The position numbers and the translations under genes are program-made. A stretch of DNA of 6,018 nucleotides. Source: Bacteroidota bacterium. GTDB taxonomy: Bacteria; Bacteroidota; Bacteroidia; Bacteroidales; Tenuifilaceae. The stretch lies in contig JAEXVC010000120.1 of assembly GCA_023406715.1 (NCBI GenBank), positions 1 through 6,018 on the forward strand. Direction: 5' to 3'. A model generated the notes under the pieces. It was not told where the DNA came from and ran no database searches. It was given only the letters and a program-made list of their open reading frames with translations. Each line of letters begins with the position of its first letter. The first letter of the stretch is position 1. Below, one piece after another: positions 5,323-6,018 of the stretch.

Positions 5323-6018
5323 ATGAGAATACTTGTAACTGGAGCAAACGGACTTGTAGGGAAAAAATTAGTTAAGCAATTAGTTGCTAGTGGAAAACAC
5401 GAGGTTTACGCCACCTCGCTTAAAAAGATGCAACTCGATGGTGCCCAAACATTCACCTCAAACCTTCAAAATGCCGATATCAACAATTTGGTGGAGCAAC
5501 TAAAGTTGGACACAATTATCCATTGCGCGGCCCTTTCGAGTCCTGATGCCTGCGAGGTTGACCGTTTTGTTTGCAAGAAAATGAATATTGAGGTTACCTC
5601 AAGAATTGCATCGGCCTGCAGGGATTATAGCGTTCACTTAGTTTTTCTATCAACCGATTTCATTTTCGATGGGATAAAAGGAAACTACACCGAGGAGGAT
5701 GCCATTAACCCAATTTCTTACTATGGCGAATCCAAGATGGAATCGGAGAATCTGCTAAAAACCATGGGAATTCCTCATGCAGTAGTTAGGACCTCGCTTG
5801 TTTACGGTTTCGACGAAAAGTTGTCGCGTCCCAACATACTAACCCGCGTAGTTCAGTACTTAGGCAAGCAGCAAAAATACAGAGTTCCAACCGACCAAAT
5901 CAGAACTCCGACATTGGCCGAAGATTTAGCCAAAGGAATTGAAACGATTATCGACAACAAAAAAGAGGGACTCTACAACATTTCGGGTGACGATATTATC
6001 TCTGTTGCTGATTTTGCC
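5323..6018 (+). CDS. RmlD-like NAD(P)-dependent reductase / SDR (3' end beyond window)
   Basis: The first 232 codons of an extended short-chain dehydrogenase resemble dTDP-4-dehydrorhamnose reductase (RmlD) and related sugar-nucleotide reductases. The nucleotide-binding loop is GANGLVG (7-13, GxxGxxG). HCAA (67-70) lies at the end of the fourth strand. STDFIFDG (110-117) holds the catalytic Thr111 region, and the catalytic pair is Tyr134-Gly-Glu-Ser-Lys138. RTSLVYG (156-162) and DQIRTPT with EDLA (191-202) are the substrate-side motifs seen in RmlD-like proteins. RmlD proteins are about 280-300 aa, so roughly 50-70 residues are missing at the window edge. No other rhamnose genes are in view, so the substrate is uncertain; a general NAD-dependent epimerase/dehydratase annotation is equally safe. 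It starts 42 bp after the DUF2851 gene, probably in one transcript, with no SD sequence. Confidence 0.9.
   Translation, partial: MRILVTGANGLVGKKLVKQLVASGKHEVYATSLKKMQLDGAQTFTSNLQNADINNLVEQLKLDTIIHCAALSSPDACEVDRFVCKKMNIEVTSRIASACRDYSVHLVFLSTDFIFDGIKGNYTEEDAINPISYYGESKMESENLLKTMGIPHAVVRTSLVYGFDEKLSRPNILTRVVQYLGKQQKYRVPTDQIRTPTLAEDLAKGIETIIDNKKEGLYNISGDDIISVADFA

Overview
The window looks like ordinary chromosomal DNA from a member of the Bacteroidota, probably Bacteroidales-like. The clues are an AT-leaning composition, few Shine-Dalgarno sequences, several matches to the Bacteroidota housekeeping promoter (TTG, 19-23 bp, TAnnTTTG), a DUF2851 protein (a family I associate with this phylum), and an exported enzyme whose signal peptide ends in Ala-Gln. 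The genus is not determinable by eye.

Layout from left to right. Positions 1-63 are the end of an unidentified plus-strand gene. It converges on a minus-strand gene (144-1379) for an exported M20D amidohydrolase, and a perfect inverted repeat between them probably terminates both. A 260-bp divergent spacer follows, then a plus-strand ketopantoate-reductase-family gene (1640-2569). Next come a small two-helix membrane protein (2717-2974) and a FrnE-type DsbA-family thiol oxidoreductase (3042-3752), each with its own plausible promoter. A tRNA-Pro(CGG) gene lies on the minus strand at 3791-3865. A DUF2851 gene (3997-5280) and the first 232 codons of an RmlD-like NAD(P)-dependent sugar-nucleotide reductase or SDR (5323 to the window end) close the region.

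The genes do not form one obvious pathway. They read as short transcription units: exported amidohydrolase (-), ketopantoate reductase (+), the small membrane protein with the oxidoreductase (+), tRNA (-), and DUF2851 with the SDR (+, 42 bp apart). The most suggestive functional pairing is the small membrane protein and the FrnE-like protein, because both end in a cysteine pair (CX4C and CX5C). The most informative regulatory structure is a consensus-like promoter followed at once by a perfect 9-bp stem-loop, which would form the very 5' end of the small membrane protein's mRNA.

I found no mobile element, CRISPR array, toxin-antitoxin pair, defence island or clear new system. The points worth a second look are modest and are listed as findings.
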